From: Sandaracinus amylolyticus
GTDB lineage: Bacteria; Myxococcota_A; Polyangia; Polyangiales; Sandaracinaceae
Length of the DNA: 64,000 nt
NCBI RefSeq assembly: GCF_000737325.1
Contig: NZ_CP011125.1
Coordinates: 6,510,001-6,574,000, forward strand
Reading direction: 5' to 3'
Part shown: piece by piece, positions 1 to 9,609 of the stretch
Layout of the letters: each line of letters begins with the position of its first letter
How positions within the stretch are numbered: position 1 is the stretch's first letter
Made by a program: the position numbers and the translations under genes
Notes under the pieces: generated by a model
Told to the model about the DNA's origin: nothing
Database searches by the model: none
Seen by the model: only the letters and a program-made list of their open reading frames with translations

Positions 1-1
1 G

Positions 2-565
2 CCGTCGTTCGTCGACGACGCGGACCTGGTGCGCCGCGCGCGCGACGGGGATCGCTGGGCGACGGAGGCGCTCTACCGGCGCCACGCCGGCGCGGTGACG
101 AGCGCGGTGACGCGCGTGCTCGGCCGGGTGCACGAGGCCGACGACGTGGTGCAGGACACGTTCGTGCGCGCGCTCGAGCGGCTCGATCAGGTGCGCGACG
201 GCGTCGCGTTCCGCGCGTGGATCCAGCGCATCGCGATCACGCTCTGTCATCGCAGGTTCCGACGGCGGCGCCTGTTGCGCGCGCTGGGCCTCGACCGGGG
301 TGACGACGACGCGACGCTCGCGGCGCACGCCGCGCACGGGAGCCGTCCCGATCTCGTCGCGGAGCTGCGCGAGATCGATGGCGCGCTCGCGACGCTCTCG
401 GTGGCTTCACGGAGCGCGTGGATCCTCCATCGCGTCGAGGGCTGGACGCTCGAGGAGACCGCGCACGCGCTCTCGGTCTCGCTCGCCACGTGCAAGCGCA
501 GGCTCGCCGAGGCAGACGAGCGAATCGCGCCGCTGCGGCGGCTCACGGCGGAGGACCGAGCATGA
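2..565 (+). CDS. ECF-type RNA polymerase sigma factor, 5' end outside window
   Basis: Directs RNA polymerase to a specific set of promoters. The frame is open to the window edge, so the start is probably outside; a GTG at 29 would cut into the region 2 helix. Sigma region 2 is seen in the segment with EADDVVQDTFVRALERL and region 4, a helix-turn-helix, in GWTLEETAHALSVSLATCKR. No long N- or C-terminal extension is visible, as expected for a group 4 (ECF) factor. The stop codon overlaps the start of the FecR-like gene (ATGA), so the two are probably translated together and the neighbour is the likely anti-sigma partner. The target promoters cannot be read from this window. Confidence 0.9.
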   Translation, partial: PSFVDDADLVRRARDGDRWATEALYRRHAGAVTSAVTRVLGRVHEADDVVQDTFVRALERLDQVRDGVAFRAWIQRIAITLCHRRFRRRRLLRALGLDRGDDDATLAAHAAHGSRPDLVAELREIDGALATLSVASRSAWILHRVEGWTLEETAHALSVSLATCKRRLAEADERIAPLRRLTAEDRA

Positions 566-1686
566 GCGACGAGCGACTGCGCGCGTCGCTGCGCGACGCC
601 AGCGACGAGCACCGGCTGCATCACAACTGGGGGGCGATCGAGGCGCGGCGCAGCGCGCGCCCGGCGCGCGGCGCGCTCGTGATCGGCGCCGCGGCCGCAT
701 CGATCGCGCTCGTCGTCCTCGCGATCCGCGGGTCGACCCCGCGGCCCGGCCCGCTGCAGCTGGGGGACGGCGCGGAGCTCGCGTGCGCGCCGGGGCGCGA
801 CCTGGTGCTCGCCGACGGCTCGCGCGTCGACGTGGACGCGAACAGCGAGCTCGACGTGCTCGAGAACGACGCGCACGCGCTGCGGTGGTGGCTGCGCGCA
901 GGGCGCGCACGGTTCGACGTGACGCCGGGAGGATCGAGGCGCTGGATCGTCGAGACCGGCGCGGTGGTGGTCGAGGTGCTCGGCACGTCGTTCACGGTGG
1001 CGCACGTCGACGGTGGGGTGCGGGTCGACGTCGAGCACGGCGTCGTGCTGGTGCGGGGTGACGACGTGCCGGGTGGGCTCGCGCGGCTCACCGCGGGTCG
1101 GTCGATGACGATCGGCGCGCGGCAGGCGCTCGAGACGCTCGTGGTCGCGGCGCGGTCCGAGACGCCGCCGGAGGCGACGCTCGAGACCGCGGGGCCCGAG
1201 CGCAGGCCAGCTCGCGCCACGACCGCGCCATCGCGCGAGACCGCGCCGTCCGAGGCCGTCGCGCCCGAGACCGCGCCCCCCGAGACTGCACCGGCCGAGC
1301 CCGCAGCCGCCGAGCGACGCGCGGGCGATCTGCGCGACGCCGACCTGCTGCGCTCGCAGGGGCGCGTCGCCGAAGCGGCCGCGCTGCTCGGGGACATCGC
1401 GCGCGCGCACGACGAGCCGCGTGCCGATCGCGCGCTCGCCGCGTTCACGCTCGCGCGCCTCGCGCTCGACCGCCTCGATCGACCGCGGGACGCGGCGGAT
1501 GCGTTCACGCTCGCGCTGGAGCTCGGGCTCGACACCACCCTCGTCGAGGCGGCGCGCGCCCGTCGCGTCGAGGCGCTGGTGCGCGCGGGCGAGACCGCGC
1601 GCGCGACCGAGGCCGCGCGTGAGTACGTGCGTCACCATCCCGCGGGACGGTGGCGGCACCAGGTCGAGCGTTGGGTCGCGCGCTGA
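562..1686 (+). CDS. FecR-like anti-sigma factor with C-terminal helical repeats
   Basis: Probable membrane anti-sigma regulator of the sigma factor it overlaps by 4 nt. The 374-residue product has a short cytoplasmic N-terminus, one membrane segment at about 38-56 (GALVIGAAAASIALVVLAI) and a FecR-type domain at about 75-185, with the typical run from LADGSRVDVDANSELDVL to the FTV and LTAGR segments. A low-complexity Ala/Pro/Glu linker follows. The last 75 residues look like TPR-style helices. The short cytoplasmic end plus periplasmic FecR domain fits FecR family topology. The C-terminal TPR-like part is an addition to the usual design and may bind a periplasmic partner; that is inference. 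No TonB receptor gene lies nearby in the window. Confidence 0.82.
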   Translation: MSDERLRASLRDASDEHRLHHNWGAIEARRSARPARGALVIGAAAASIALVVLAIRGSTPRPGPLQLGDGAELACAPGRDLVLADGSRVDVDANSELDVLENDAHALRWWLRAGRARFDVTPGGSRRWIVETGAVVVEVLGTSFTVAHVDGGVRVDVEHGVVLVRGDDVPGGLARLTAGRSMTIGARQALETLVVAARSETPPEATLETAGPERRPARATTAPSRETAPSEAVAPETAPPETAPAEPAAAERRAGDLRDADLLRSQGRVAEAAALLGDIARAHDEPRADRALAAFTLARLALDRLDRPRDAADAFTLALELGLDTTLVEAARARRVEALVRAGETARATEAAREYVRHHPAGRWRHQVERWVAR

Positions 1687-2573
1687 TCGCGCTCGTGCTG
1701 TTCGCGGCGTCGACCGCGCGAGCGCAGCACGCACCACTGCGCGTGCCCGCGTGCGCCGCGGTGCACGCCGACGTCGTGCTGCTCGCGGAGCTCGTCGCGA
1801 TCGAGGTCGGTGCGGAGGCGATGACCATCGAGCTCGACGCGACGCTCTGCGATCCGAGCGCGCGCACCCTCTCGTTCGTCGCTCGCGCGGAGGGCGTCGT
1901 CGCGCACGACGCGATCGCCCTGCCCTCGCGCGACGAGCTCGCGTCCACGACACGCGCGCTCGCGCTCGCGTTGGTGGAGCGCGCACGACTGGCCCTCGCG
2001 ACCGCCGCTCGAATGCGCACGGCGAGCGCACCGCCCTCGCGCGTGCCGGTCGCGCCGCACGACGCGCCGCGGGCCGCGCTCGACCTCGCGGCGGGTGGCG
2101 GGCTCGCCCCGCTCTCGCTGGATGGGCTCGTCTTCGCGCAGCTCGCGATTGGCGCGACGTTCGAGGGCACTTGGATCGCGCGCGCCGCGCTCGGCGGAGG
2201 CTGGTCACGCGGCAGCGCGGACGAAGGTCGGGTCGACGTCGCCCTGCTCGGGCTCGAGCTCGCGGGGGGCTGGGTCTTCGCGCGCTCCGATGCGCTGGAG
2301 GCTGCGCTCCTCGCCCGCGCCGACGTCGGCGTCGTGCACGCGGTCGGCACCCGGCGCGACGGCAGCTCCGCGCGCACCACGACCGCGCCGTGGTGCACGC
2401 TCGGCCTCGCGCTCGAGCTCGCGTGGTGGCTCGATCCGCGCGTCGCGATCGCCGGCGCGCTCGGCGCCGACGGCGTGATCGCGGGGCTCGAGATCGTCGA
2501 GACCTCGGGCACCGCGCTCGCGCTCTCGTATCTGATCGTCGACGTCGCGCTCGGCGTGCGCATCGCGCTCTAG
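1650..2573 (+). CDS. Exported protein of unknown function, sigma/FecR operon
   Basis: I do not recognise a family. The N-terminus is a signal peptide (ALIALVLFAASTARAQ) and the second half alternates short hydrophobic and charged stretches like a small outer-membrane beta-barrel. Two starts fit: GTG at 1650, used here, or TTG at 1671, which gives a shorter signal peptide. Either overlaps the end of the FecR-like gene by 16 nt or more, so translation is probably coupled. Its place as third gene of a sigma/anti-sigma operon suggests a sensed or regulated envelope component; this is inference only. Confidence 0.6.
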   Translation: MAAPGRALGRALIALVLFAASTARAQHAPLRVPACAAVHADVVLLAELVAIEVGAEAMTIELDATLCDPSARTLSFVARAEGVVAHDAIALPSRDELASTTRALALALVERARLALATAARMRTASAPPSRVPVAPHDAPRAALDLAAGGGLAPLSLDGLVFAQLAIGATFEGTWIARAALGGGWSRGSADEGRVDVALLGLELAGGWVFARSDALEAALLARADVGVVHAVGTRRDGSSARTTTAPWCTLGLALELAWWLDPRVAIAGALGADGVIAGLEIVETSGTALALSYLIVDVALGVRIAL

Positions 2574-2601
2574 CCTGCAGCGCGACGCTCGCTCCCGGGC
2601 G

Positions 2602-3786
2602 TCAGGCGTGGACGCGCACCATGCCCTCGCGCACCAGGCGACGCACGAGCACGAGCTTGCCCGCGTCGTCGAGGTCGCCCGGGAGATCCTCGATCACGAA
2701 GTCGGGCGTCTCGAGCGCGAAGCGCGCCGGCTCCGCCGCGTGCTCGGGCAGGCGCATCTCCGCGCCGTAGCACGAGACGATGAACTGACCGTCGCGGATC
2801 CTCCAGCGATAGACGAGGTTCGGACGCGCGCCCGCGCGATCCTTCACGCTCAGCTTGGGCAGGCGGAGGATCTGCTCCATCTGTCCCTCGAGCAGCGCGT
2901 GGCGCGTCGAGACGAGGTCGTCCGCGAAGTGATCCATCGCGGCGTCGAAGTCGACGCGCTCGGCCACGCGCTTCATGAGCGACTGGAAGAACTCGCGCGA
3001 CCGCGCGCGATCGAACTCGGTCTGCGCGTAGCCGACGGGGAGCGAGCGGCGGAAGTCCGCGTCACCGAGCGCGACCTTCGCGACGGCCTCGAGGAGCAGC
3101 TCGGTCCAGCTCGTCGCGAGCGCGCCGAGCGTGATGTGCAGCGTCTCGCCCTCGCGCGTCTGCGCGTCGTGCATCACGCCGCGCGGGAGATAGAGCATGT
3201 CGCCGGGGTGCAGATCGAACTCCGCGGTGACCTCGCCCTTCGGCGTCTCGTCGCGGCGGAACGGCTGGCCCTTGAAGGGCAGCTCGACCGGCGTGTTGTA
3301 GAGGATCCAGTGCTTCGTCCCGTGGATCTGCAGGATGAAGACGTCGTGCGAGTCGTAGTGCGTGGGGAAGCCCTGCGCGTTGCTCGGCGTGCAGTAGATG
3401 TTGCACTGGAAGCGCGTGCTGATGTCGCGCTCGAGCGAGCGACAGAGATCGGCCAGCGGCGGGATGAACCCCTCGAGCTGGTTGAAGACGATCGTCCCGC
3501 CGTCCGCGAACTGCTGGTAGAGGCGCGCCGAGTCGACGCTGTTGTTCGGGAACGTGTACTCGCTCGCGTCGACCTGCCGCGCGGCGTTCGCGATGAAGCA
3601 CTGCGGGTGCATCAGCGCCTGCGTGGTGATCACGTGATCGAACGCGCGCAGGCTGAGGAGGTCGGCGTAGTAGTCGCGCTGCTCGCGACGGATGACGAGC
3701 GGCTTGCGCTCCCAGTGCTCGGCGTAGAACTGCTCCGGCGTGATCGGAGCGATGAGCTTGCGGAACGCGTACGTGCTCTCGGCCAT
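2602..3786 (-). CDS. JmjC/cupin-4 family ribosomal oxygenase-like protein
   Basis: Predicted Fe(II)/2-oxoglutarate oxygenase of the RoxA (YcfD)/MINA53 type, which hydroxylate ribosomal proteins. The 394-residue product shows the metal triad expected for the fold: H143 and D145 in the THYDSHDVF segment and a distal H206 in PRGVMHDA. The cupin strand LHPGDMLYLPRG sits just before the distal His. The C-terminal 150 residues look like the winged-helix tail of this family. The ATG at 3786 is preceded by AGAGGG at good spacing, which favours it over longer alternatives. The E. coli member modifies protein L16, but the substrate here cannot be told from sequence. It is read divergently from the next gene. 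Confidence 0.85.
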   Translation of the reverse strand: MAESTYAFRKLIAPITPEQFYAEHWERKPLVIRREQRDYYADLLSLRAFDHVITTQALMHPQCFIANAARQVDASEYTFPNNSVDSARLYQQFADGGTIVFNQLEGFIPPLADLCRSLERDISTRFQCNIYCTPSNAQGFPTHYDSHDVFILQIHGTKHWILYNTPVELPFKGQPFRRDETPKGEVTAEFDLHPGDMLYLPRGVMHDAQTREGETLHITLGALATSWTELLLEAVAKVALGDADFRRSLPVGYAQTEFDRARSREFFQSLMKRVAERVDFDAAMDHFADDLVSTRHALLEGQMEQILRLPKLSVKDRAGARPNLVYRWRIRDGQFIVSCYGAEMRLPEHAAEPARFALETPDFVIEDLPGDLDDAGKLVLVRRLVREGMVRVHA

Positions 3787-4005
3787 GAACCCTCTTACGA
3801 AGACGGGCTCAGGATCTTCGCGCCGAGAGTGAAACGTCAACGACGAGGATCGCGCACGTCGGAGCACACGCGCCGAGGAGTGTCCAAAGATCGGCTCGTC
3901 CGCTCAGGACCGCACGCTCTCGCGCGGGCCCTGCGCCGGCGAGCGCTGACTGCATGATCTTGGCAATCGAATCGCGAACGTGGATCCATCGTCGAGAAGC
4001 CCGCG

Positions 4006-4326
4006 ATGCCCGATCACGACAGCAAGAAGCCGCGACCGACGCTCACCCCCGGCGACATCGTCACGCACCGGCTCGGACGGCGCGGCGCGCTCGGCGCGCT
4101 CGGCGCGCTCGGCGCGGCATCGGTGATCGCGTCACCCGCGCCCGCCGAGGCGAAGGCGAGCGACAGCGATCCCCAGGATCCGCCGGGCCGCGGGCGAACC
4201 GGGTTCACCGATCGCGACAGCGGGCCGGGCGCCGACGGCGCGGGCCGCGGGGTGTGCGCGGAGCGCGGCTGGAGCGACAGCGATCCGAACGATGCGGCGG
4301 GACGCGGGCGCGGGCCCTGTCACTGA
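4006..4326 (+). CDS. Small Tat-signal protein with three Asp/Gly-Arg repeats
   Basis: A 106-residue protein of no family I recognise. A twin-arginine export signal is visible: HRLGRRGALGALGALGAAS, a hydrophobic stretch, then an Ala-rich cleavage-like site near residue 50. The mature part, about 55 residues, is built of three imperfect repeats. Each starts with an acidic S/T-D-x-D element (SDSDPQD, TDRDSGPGAD, SDSDPND) and ends in GRG followed by T, V or G. Two cysteines (GVC and GPCH) flank the last repeat and could form one disulfide. The acidic repeats could bind a divalent cation. A hexanucleotide repeat and strong terminator follow at once. Nothing nearby indicates a modification enzyme. 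Confidence 0.6.
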   Translation: MPDHDSKKPRPTLTPGDIVTHRLGRRGALGALGALGAASVIASPAPAEAKASDSDPQDPPGRGRTGFTDRDSGPGADGAGRGVCAERGWSDSDPNDAAGRGRGPCH

Positions 4327-4339
4327 GCGCTCGGGACCC

Positions 4340-4430
4340 GCGCCAACGTCACGACCACGTTCACGACCACGACCACGTTCACGACCACGTTCACGACCAC
4401 GACCACGTTCACGATCACGACCACGTTCGC
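4340..4430 (+). repeat. CACGAC/CACGTT hexanucleotide tract
   Basis: About 90 bp made almost wholly of six-base units CACGAC, CACGTT and variants, grouped in 18-bp blocks (for example 4350-4367 and 4368-4385). It lies just after the stop codon of the Tat-signal protein gene. A complementary tract follows at 4452-4487, so the repeat forms one arm of a large hairpin. Confidence 0.85.
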
Positions 4431-4500
4431 GGCGACGACGACGGCGCACGTGATCGTGGTCGTCGACGTGGTCGTGGTCGTGGTCGGTCTTTTCTTTTCC
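4340..4500. terminator. Repeat-based hairpin terminator between convergent genes
   Basis: The CACGAC/CACGTT tract (4340-4430) can pair with the GTGGTC/GTCGTG tract at 4452-4487. On the plus strand this is followed by TCTTTTCTTTT (about 4488-4498), a good intrinsic terminator for the upstream small gene. The lipoprotein gene on the other strand ends at 4518, so the same stem may also stop that transcript. Confidence 0.6.
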
Positions 4501-4517
4501 CGTCGGGCCGCTCGCGA

Positions 4518-5231
4518 TCACTCCATCACGGGCCGCGACCAGTGCGGCGCGATCGGCAGCCGCTCGCGCGTGACGAGGTGCACGTCGAGGTGCTCGAGCT
4601 CGACCACGCCCGCCCACTGCCACACCTGCTCGAGCGCGAGATCGACGTCGGCGATCACCCGCCCTTCGGAGTCGAGCAGCACGCGCAGCGCGACCTCCGC
4701 GTCCTCGATGCGCTCGGTGCCGAGGCGATGCGTCTGTCCGTCGGGCAGCACCATGCGCCAGTCGAGCTCGAGGTCGACCGTCGTGAGCGCGCGCGCCTCG
4801 CTCGTGCTCGCCCACGAGACGTGCGCCTCGACGGGGCCGACCGCGCGCACTCGGATCTCGTCGAAGCTCAGGCCGTTCGGGGGAAGACGCTCCGCGGGAA
4901 CGTCGACGCGCTCGAACGCGAAGAGAAGGCTCTCGAGCACCAGCGTGCGCGCGCCGTGCGCGCCGATCGTCGCCTCGCCGTAGTCGACGACCAGCGGGAT
5001 CGGAGCGCCGACCGCCTCGCTGAGCGGGAGGCGCATGACGACCTCGGCGTCGCTGTGGACGCCGACGACGTCGAGCGCGGGAGACGACTCGAGGCGCGCG
5101 ATCAACGTCTCGGGCGGTGAAGTCTCGGGCGCGGCGCTGGCCGTGGAGAGGCCACAGCCGGTGAGGGGAATGCTCGCGAGGGCACAGCAGAGCGAGATCG
5201 CCCTCGCACGTGGAGCGAGCATCGGAGGCAT
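4518..5231 (-). CDS. Predicted lipoprotein, function unknown
   Basis: A 237-residue protein with a lipoprotein signal: hydrophobic stretch and lipobox LTGC at about residues 23-26. The rest, about 210 residues, resembles a beta-rich periplasmic domain; I do not recognise the family. The ATG at 5231 is preceded by GAGG at good spacing; ATG 5222 is an alternative with the same lipobox. A candidate promoter with an overlapping palindrome lies 70-100 nt upstream. It is a single-gene unit between the DedA gene and a terminator. Confidence 0.7.
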   Translation of the reverse strand: MPPMLAPRARAISLCCALASIPLTGCGLSTASAAPETSPPETLIARLESSPALDVVGVHSDAEVVMRLPLSEAVGAPIPLVVDYGEATIGAHGARTLVLESLLFAFERVDVPAERLPPNGLSFDEIRVRAVGPVEAHVSWASTSEARALTTVDLELDWRMVLPDGQTHRLGTERIEDAEVALRVLLDSEGRVIADVDLALEQVWQWAGVVELEHLDVHLVTRERLPIAPHWSRPVME

Positions 5232-5297
5232 CGGTTCCTCGTTCGCCGTCGCGATCCGGCGGACGCGAGGGGCGCGTCACGGCGCGACGACGGCCTT

Positions 5298-5326
5298 GAG
5301 GTAGCCCTCGTGACGCAATGCGTCAA
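5298..5326 (-). promoter_or_regulatory. Candidate promoter for the lipoprotein gene
   Basis: On the minus strand TTGACG (5326-5321, five of six matches to a -35 box) is followed after 17 nt by TACCTC (5303-5298, a weak -10). Transcription would start near 5290, giving a leader of about 60 nt. The palindrome at 5311-5325 covers most of the -35 box. Confidence 0.4.
5311..5325. promoter_or_regulatory. Palindromic candidate operator TGACGCAATGCGTCA
   Basis: Perfect inverted repeat, seven bases each side of one central base. It overlaps the -35 box of the candidate lipoprotein promoter, the usual place for a repressor site. The half-site plus flank TGCGTCAAGCG occurs again at 5399-5409 across the stop codon of the DedA gene. 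The binding protein is unknown. Confidence 0.4.
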
Positions 5327-5402
5327 GCGATGATTTGCCAGTGAAATGTTCCATAGCTCCGATGTGTGCCACGCGTCGCGTCAGAGTTTCGGACGCGTTG
5401 CG

Positions 5403-6026
5403 TCAAGCGGGAGGCGCCCCGTCCGAGCGCGACGACGTGCGCGCCCTTCGGACGAGCGCGCGCGCGACGAGCGCGAGCACGACGAGCACCACGAGCGCCG
5501 TCGCGACCGCCGAGTACGCGCGCGCCCACGCGAGCATCTCGTCCCAGCTCTCGCCGACGGTCCACCCGACGCCGAGCAGGACCCCGTTCCACACCGCCGC
5601 GCTGAGCCCACCCCAGAGCACGACCGCCGGCCAGGGCAGCCGCGCGATGCCCGCGCCGACGAAGAAGAACGCGCGAAGCGCCGGCACGAAGCGGTTGATC
5701 GCGAGGTACACCGCGCCGTGCTTCTCGTAGCGCGCGGTGATCTGCTCGATCGCGCGCGTCGTGCGCGGTCCGCACAGCCAGCGCGGCCTGCGCTCCGGCG
5801 ACGACACCGCGCGCCCGAAGCCGTACGCGATCATCCCGCCGCCGATGGCTCCGGCGTTGAGCGCGAGGTACACCCACGCCGCGCTCCAGTCCGCGGTCGC
5901 GGCGAGGAAGATCCCGAAGAGCGCGACGGTGTCGCCCGGGAACGGCGGCACGACGTACTCGACGAGCGAAGCGAGCGCGAGCACGACGTACCCGAGCGGC
6001 CCCTCGCTCCGCTCCAGCCACCGCAT
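5403..6026 (-). CDS. DedA family membrane protein
   Basis: Integral inner-membrane protein of the DedA/SNARE-associated (VTT) family; members support envelope homeostasis and some move undecaprenyl phosphate or phospholipids across the membrane. The 207-residue product shows the family segment VEYVVPPFPGD near the N-terminus, the glycine-rich NAGAIGGGMIAYGFGR, a later cytoplasmic part ending in NRFVPALRAFFFVGAG, and a last membrane helix with VATALVVLVVLALVARALV. The ATG at 6026 has GAGGAG just upstream; an in-frame TTG at 6050 is less likely. It is divergent from, and 13 nt away from, the S66 peptidase gene. The exact substrate is unknown. Confidence 0.85.
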   Translation of the reverse strand: MRWLERSEGPLGYVVLALASLVEYVVPPFPGDTVALFGIFLAATADWSAAWVYLALNAGAIGGGMIAYGFGRAVSSPERRPRWLCGPRTTRAIEQITARYEKHGAVYLAINRFVPALRAFFFVGAGIARLPWPAVVLWGGLSAAVWNGVLLGVGWTVGESWDEMLAWARAYSAVATALVVLVVLALVARALVRRARTSSRSDGAPPA

Positions 6027-6039
6027 GATCTCCTCGGCC

Positions 6040-6960
6040 GTGCCTTCCAATCGCTCCTCGCTGCGGCCGCGCGCGCTGCGCCCGGGCGCGCACGTGCGGG
6101 TGATCGCGCCCTCGTCGCCGTTCGATATGCAGGACTTCGCGCGCGGCGTCGATCGGCTCCGCGCGCGCTATCGCGTGACCTACGACGAGCAGATAGGCGC
6201 GCGAGCGGGTTATCTCGCGGGCGACGACGCGCGTCGGCTGCGGGAGCTCGAGGACGCGATCGGCGATCCCGACGTCGACTGCATCGTGGCGGCGCGCGGC
6301 GGGTATGGCGCGATGCGCATCGCGTCGTCGATCGATCCCGCGCGCGTCGCCGCGCAGCCGAAGCTGCTCGTCGGGTTCAGCGACGTGACCGCGCTGCACG
6401 CGCTCTGGGCACGCGCGGGCGTGTGCTCGCTGCACGCGTCGATGGTCGCGGCGCTCGGGCGCGGGAGCCACGCGATGCTCGCGCGGTGGATCGAGTCCGT
6501 CGAGGGCGCGCGCGAGCACGCGTTCGAAGGTCTCGCGCCGATCGGCGCGTCGCGCGACGTGGTCGAGGCGAAGGTGATCGGCGGGAACCTCGCGCTGCTC
6601 GCCGCGATGACGGGCACGCCGCTCGCGCCTCCGCTCGACGGCGCGATCCTGTTCGTCGAAGACGTCGGCGAGGCGCCCTATCGCGTCGATCGGATGCTCA
6701 CGCAGCTGCGCCTCTCGGGCGCGCTCGCGCGCGTCGCGGGCGTGCTGGTCGGAACGTTCACGCGATGCGCGGCGAGCGCCGATGGGACGACGGTCGAGAC
6801 GGTGATCGCGGAGCGCCTCGGCGACCTCGGCGTGCCGGTCCTCACGGGACTGCCGTGCGGCCACGTGGACGAGCCGCTCGAGCTTCCGCTCGGCGCGCGC
6901 GCACGGATCGACGGCACTCGCGGGTGCGTGACCTTCGTCGAGCCGGTGGTCCACTTGTGA
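6040..6960 (+). CDS. Peptidase S66 family LD-carboxypeptidase-like protein
   Basis: Serine peptidase of the LdcA/MccF family. LdcA members remove the terminal D-Ala from murein tetrapeptides during cell-wall recycling; MccF members cleave microcin C-type compounds. With the GTG start at 6040 the product is 306 residues, the usual family length. The catalytic Ser114 sits in VGFSDVTAL, Glu207 in LFVEDVGEAPYRVDRML and His275 in GLPCGHVDEPLELPLG. The N-terminal strand RVIAPSSPFD and the AARGGYGAMRI segment are also typical. No signal peptide is seen, fitting a cytoplasmic enzyme. LdcA-like recycling is likelier than microcin immunity because no microcin gene is near. Confidence 0.88.
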   Translation: MPSNRSSLRPRALRPGAHVRVIAPSSPFDMQDFARGVDRLRARYRVTYDEQIGARAGYLAGDDARRLRELEDAIGDPDVDCIVAARGGYGAMRIASSIDPARVAAQPKLLVGFSDVTALHALWARAGVCSLHASMVAALGRGSHAMLARWIESVEGAREHAFEGLAPIGASRDVVEAKVIGGNLALLAAMTGTPLAPPLDGAILFVEDVGEAPYRVDRMLTQLRLSGALARVAGVLVGTFTRCAASADGTTVETVIAERLGDLGVPVLTGLPCGHVDEPLELPLGARARIDGTRGCVTFVEPVVHL

Positions 6961-6977
6961 TCTTTCTCGACGCCGCG

Positions 6978-7006
6978 TTGGCGCACATATGTTCGCGGGG
7001 TAATGC
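6978..7006 (+). promoter_or_regulatory. Candidate promoter for pckA
   Basis: TTGGCG (6978-6983) and TAATGC (7001-7006) are separated by 17 nt, a fair match to a housekeeping promoter. It lies about 125 nt upstream of the pckA start and just past the S66 peptidase stop. Confidence 0.35.
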
Positions 7007-7131
7007 TCCGCCGGCCGTGCTCTTCCGGGGGCGTGCCCGGCCCATTCCGCCGGGGTAGAAACATCGCTCCGCGTCTTCATCACCTCGATGCGCATCCGGC
7101 GGCGCGTCGGGAACCACGAGGTGGCCTCGCC

Positions 7132-8718
<1,587 letters not shown>

Positions 8719-8754
8719 TCGCGAAGCGGGATCGGCGACACGAGCGAGAGCAGT

Positions 8755-9609
8755 ATGGCGCTCGGTGACCGGCGGAGGACCCAGGCGAGCGGGGCGAGCG
8801 ATCTGCTCGTCGCGCTCGCCGATCCCGCGACTCCGATCGAGACGCTCGCGCTGATCCTGGCGAAGGACGAGTACCCGACGCTCACGGTCGAGTCGGGCCT
8901 CGCGCGCATCGACGAGCTCGCCGCGCCGCTCGCGGCGCATCGCTCGGCGCTCGTGGCCCTCGACGCGAACGACCAGGCCGAGGCGCTGCGCGCGCTGGTC
9001 TACGACGAGCTCGGGTTCCGCGGGAACGCGGACGACTACTACGATCCGCGCAACAGCTACCTGAGCGACGTCGTGGACCGACGCACCGGGATCCCGATCA
9101 CGCTGTCGGCGCTGCTGATGGCGATCGGGCGGCGCATCGGGATCGTGGTCGAGGGGATCGGGTTTCCAGGTCACTTCCTGGTGCGCGTGGGCGGCGAGCG
9201 CGGCGTGCACCTCGATCCGTTCTTCGACGGACGGGTGGTGAGCGAGAGCGCGCTCGAGCGGCTCGCGGAGAAGTTCCTGGGCTCCGCGTCGCGGCTGCGC
9301 CCCGAGCACTTGCACGTGGTGTCGCCGCGCTCGATGGTGGTCCGCATGCTCGTGAACCTGAAGCACGCACACGAGCGCAGGCACGATCACGCGCGCGCGC
9401 TCGTCGTGAGCGACCGGCTCGTCGACGTGACCGCATCGGTCACGTTCCGGCGTGATCGTGGGCTGCACGCGCTCGCGCTCGGCGCGTCGGCGGCTGCGGT
9501 CGAGGATCTCGAGGCGTACCTCTCGGACGCGAGCCAGCCTGCCGACGAGCTCGTGGTGCGACGTGCGCTCGCGAGGGCGCGCGCGTCGAGCGCCACGGGG
9601 ATGTCGTGA
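8755..9609 (+). CDS. SirB1/transglutaminase-like protein with TPR-type tail
   Basis: A 284-residue protein of the SirB1 family (transglutaminase-like N-terminal domain, TPR-like C-terminus). The hallmark DDYYDPRNSYLSDVVDRRTG and PITLSALLMAIGRR are at about 94-125, followed by GFPGHFLVR, where the family's conserved His lies. The last 90 residues form helical repeats with the ARALVVSDRLV segment. Enzymatic activity has not been shown for most members, so the role is unknown. It lies 36 nt after pckA and overlaps the next small gene by 4 nt. Confidence 0.85.
   Translation: MALGDRRRTQASGASDLLVALADPATPIETLALILAKDEYPTLTVESGLARIDELAAPLAAHRSALVALDANDQAEALRALVYDELGFRGNADDYYDPRNSYLSDVVDRRTGIPITLSALLMAIGRRIGIVVEGIGFPGHFLVRVGGERGVHLDPFFDGRVVSESALERLAEKFLGSASRLRPEHLHVVSPRSMVVRMLVNLKHAHERRHDHARALVVSDRLVDVTASVTFRRDRGLHALALGASAAAVEDLEAYLSDASQPADELVVRRALARARASSATGMS

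Noticed and set aside
247..2208. Long open frame on the minus strand opposite the sigma/FecR genes
   Set aside because: Arg/Ala-rich translation without any domain; a by-product of high GC in codon positions of the real plus-strand genes.
3954..5120. Plus-strand frame across the hexanucleotide tract with Asp-His repeats
   Set aside because: The HDHDH run is only the repeat translated; a better gene (4006-4326) with a Tat signal lies in a different frame.
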